DNA of 13,751 nt, taken from DATLFQ01 sp035540915 (GTDB taxonomy: Bacteria; Actinomycetota; Acidimicrobiia; Acidimicrobiales; GCA-2861595). This document shows positions 12,776-13,751 of the stretch, in pieces (positions within the stretch are counted from its first letter, which is position 1; each line of letters opens with the position of its first letter). The DNA is taken from contig DATLFQ010000028.1 of NCBI GenBank assembly GCA_035540915.1, forward strand, positions 1-13,751, given 5' to 3'. Below the pieces are notes generated by a model. The model made no database searches and had not been told where the DNA came from. It saw only the letters and a list, made by a program, of their open reading frames with translations. Made by a program: the position numbers and the translations under genes.

Positions 12776-13751
12776 TCACGCGCCCGGCGGAGCGGCGGCC
12801 ATCCCGACCACCGGTCGGTTGAGCCGCGTCCCTCCGGTGGATCCTGCGAAGCGGGCGTCGCCGAAGGCGAAGACGCCGCCGTCGGCGGCCACCAGCCAGT
12901 AGCCGGCGACCGAGGGCCTCGGTGTCGACGCCATGGCCACGACCGGGGAGTTGAGCCGGGTACCGCCGGTGGAGCCCTGGAACACTGCGTCGCCGAAGGC
13001 GAAGACGCCCCCGTCCGACGCCGTCAGCCAGTAGCCCCGGCCGTTGACGGTCGCGGCCATCCCCACGATGGGCCGGTTGAGGCGGGTGCCACCGGTCGAC
13101 CCGCGGAACACGGCGTCGCCGAACGCGAAGATCCCGCCGTCGGCGGCCACCAGCCAGTAGCCCCGGCCCGACGGCGTGGCCGCCATCCCGACCACCGGCT
13201 GGTTCAGGCGGACAGCGCCGGTGGAGCCGTGGAACCGGGCGTCGCCGAAGGCGAAGACCCCGCCGTCGGCGGCCACCAGCCAGTACCCCTGGCCCGACGG
13301 CGTGGCCGCCATGGCGACGATCGGGCGGTTGAGGCGGAGCGCACCGGTCGAGCCATGGAATTGGGCGTCGCCGAAGGCGAACACCCCGCCGTCGGAGGCG
13401 ACCAGCCAGTACCCCCGGCCCGACGGCGTTGCCGCCATGCCCACCACCGGCTGGTTGAGGCGCAGAGCGCCGGCCGAGCCGTGGAACCGGGCGTCGCCGA
13501 AGGCGAACACGCCGCCGTCGGAGGCCACCGTCCAGTACCCCGGGCCCCCCGGCGCGGGCGCCGGCGTGTAGAGCTCGCTGACCGGGTGGTCGGTGTTGCC
13601 GACGACCAGCACCTTGCCGCAGTTCTGCCCGCACACCCGGGCGTCGGCCTCGAACTCGGTCGGGCTGCTCGACAGCACCACCGCCGTGTTGCCCGGGCCA
13701 GCGGCGGTCTGGGAAGCGGCGCCGCGGGCGATCTGCAGCGACCCGGCCGAC
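12776..13751 (-). CDS. Secreted-type repeat protein with six 42-residue GYW/GGVFAFGDA repeats (N-terminus cut by window edge)
   Basis: An open frame of at least 324 codons entering from the right edge; the start and any signal peptide lie outside the window. Residues encoded by about 13541-13750 form a non-repetitive segment with AGPGNTAVVLSSSPTEFEAD and two cysteines (RVCGQNCG). Then come six tandem repeats of 42 residues (12779-13540) with the core GYWLVAADGGVFAFGDARFH, then GSTG, RLN and PVVGMAATPSG. The fifth repeat is 44 residues long. The last ends at PPGA and the stop. The periodic aromatic, glycine and aspartate pattern suggests beta-strand blades, perhaps a six-bladed propeller. Similar repeats are frequent at the C-termini of exported acidimicrobial proteins. 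Binding target unknown. Confidence 0.82.
   Translation of the reverse strand, partial: SAGSLQIARGAASQTAAGPGNTAVVLSSSPTEFEADARVCGQNCGKVLVVGNTDHPVSELYTPAPAPGGPGYWTVASDGGVFAFGDARFHGSAGALRLNQPVVGMAATPSGRGYWLVASDGGVFAFGDAQFHGSTGALRLNRPIVAMAATPSGQGYWLVAADGGVFAFGDARFHGSTGAVRLNQPVVGMAATPSGRGYWLVAADGGIFAFGDAVFRGSTGGTRLNRPIVGMAATVNGRGYWLTASDGGVFAFGDAVFQGSTGGTRLNSPVVAMASTPRPSVAGYWLVAADGGVFAFGDARFAGSTGGTRLNRPVVGMAAAPPGA
12779..13540 (-). repeat. Tandem 126-base coding repeat, six copies
   Basis: Six head-to-tail units of 126 bases (one of 132) encode the GYW/GGVFAFGDA repeats. The DNA is highly similar between units, notably the string for GGVFAFGDA, making the stretch prone to unequal recombination and assembly collapse. 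All units stay in frame. Confidence 0.85.

Noticed and set aside
12779..13540. Regular repeats considered as a CRISPR array
   Set aside because: The 126-base units are contiguous, in frame and encode conserved protein repeats; there are no unique spacers.

Overview
The window is very GC-rich DNA with strongly GC-biased third codon positions. Gene content points to a high-GC actinobacterium: a SigR/RsrA-type redox sigma and anti-sigma pair, a DUF2342-type zincin, a DrrAB-like exporter and several apparently leaderless genes. The 42-residue repeat protein at the right edge (core GGVFAFGDA) makes Acidimicrobiia or a relative my best guess. That taxonomic placement is inference. Because of the base composition almost every real gene has long antisense and out-of-frame shadow ORFs, which were discarded.

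Left region (1-4067, minus strand): two tandem paralogous transmembrane serine/threonine kinases, the first cut by the window edge. Each has a cytoplasmic kinase domain, one membrane helix and an extracellular part with a Big2-like domain. Both depart from the DFG motif (DFR and DTG). The second kinase also has a C-terminal NBR1/FW-like Ig domain.

Redox-stress operon (4141-6432, minus strand): sigR-like ECF sigma factor, rsrA-like zinc anti-sigma factor, a 62-residue Cys/His protein, a 45-residue membrane peptide and an HEXXH zincin. The genes are packed with gaps of 0-22 bases and end at a hairpin that begins at the last stop codon. A PsiE-like membrane protein gene is divergent from sigR.

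Middle (7025-9259): a small HTH protein with a near-ideal promoter placed for leaderless translation. It is followed by a gene whose coding signal jumps reading frame near position 7380. A polytopic GT-C-like membrane protein is convergent with it, overlaps its 3' end and carries a 40-base palindrome inside the coding sequence.

Right region (9343-13751, mostly minus strand): a cupredoxin-like lipoprotein, a DrrB-like permease and DrrA-like ATPase coupled by ATGA, a degraded HTH regulator remnant on the opposite strand, a PhnB-like VOC protein, and the C-terminal part of a protein with six 42-residue repeats.

No rRNA, tRNA, CRISPR array, insertion sequence or phage gene was seen. The least ordinary signals are the sigR operon cargo, the frame jump, the intragenic palindrome, the atypical DFG motifs and the recurrent -10 boxes just upstream of start codons. 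I do not see a clear new defence or mobile system.
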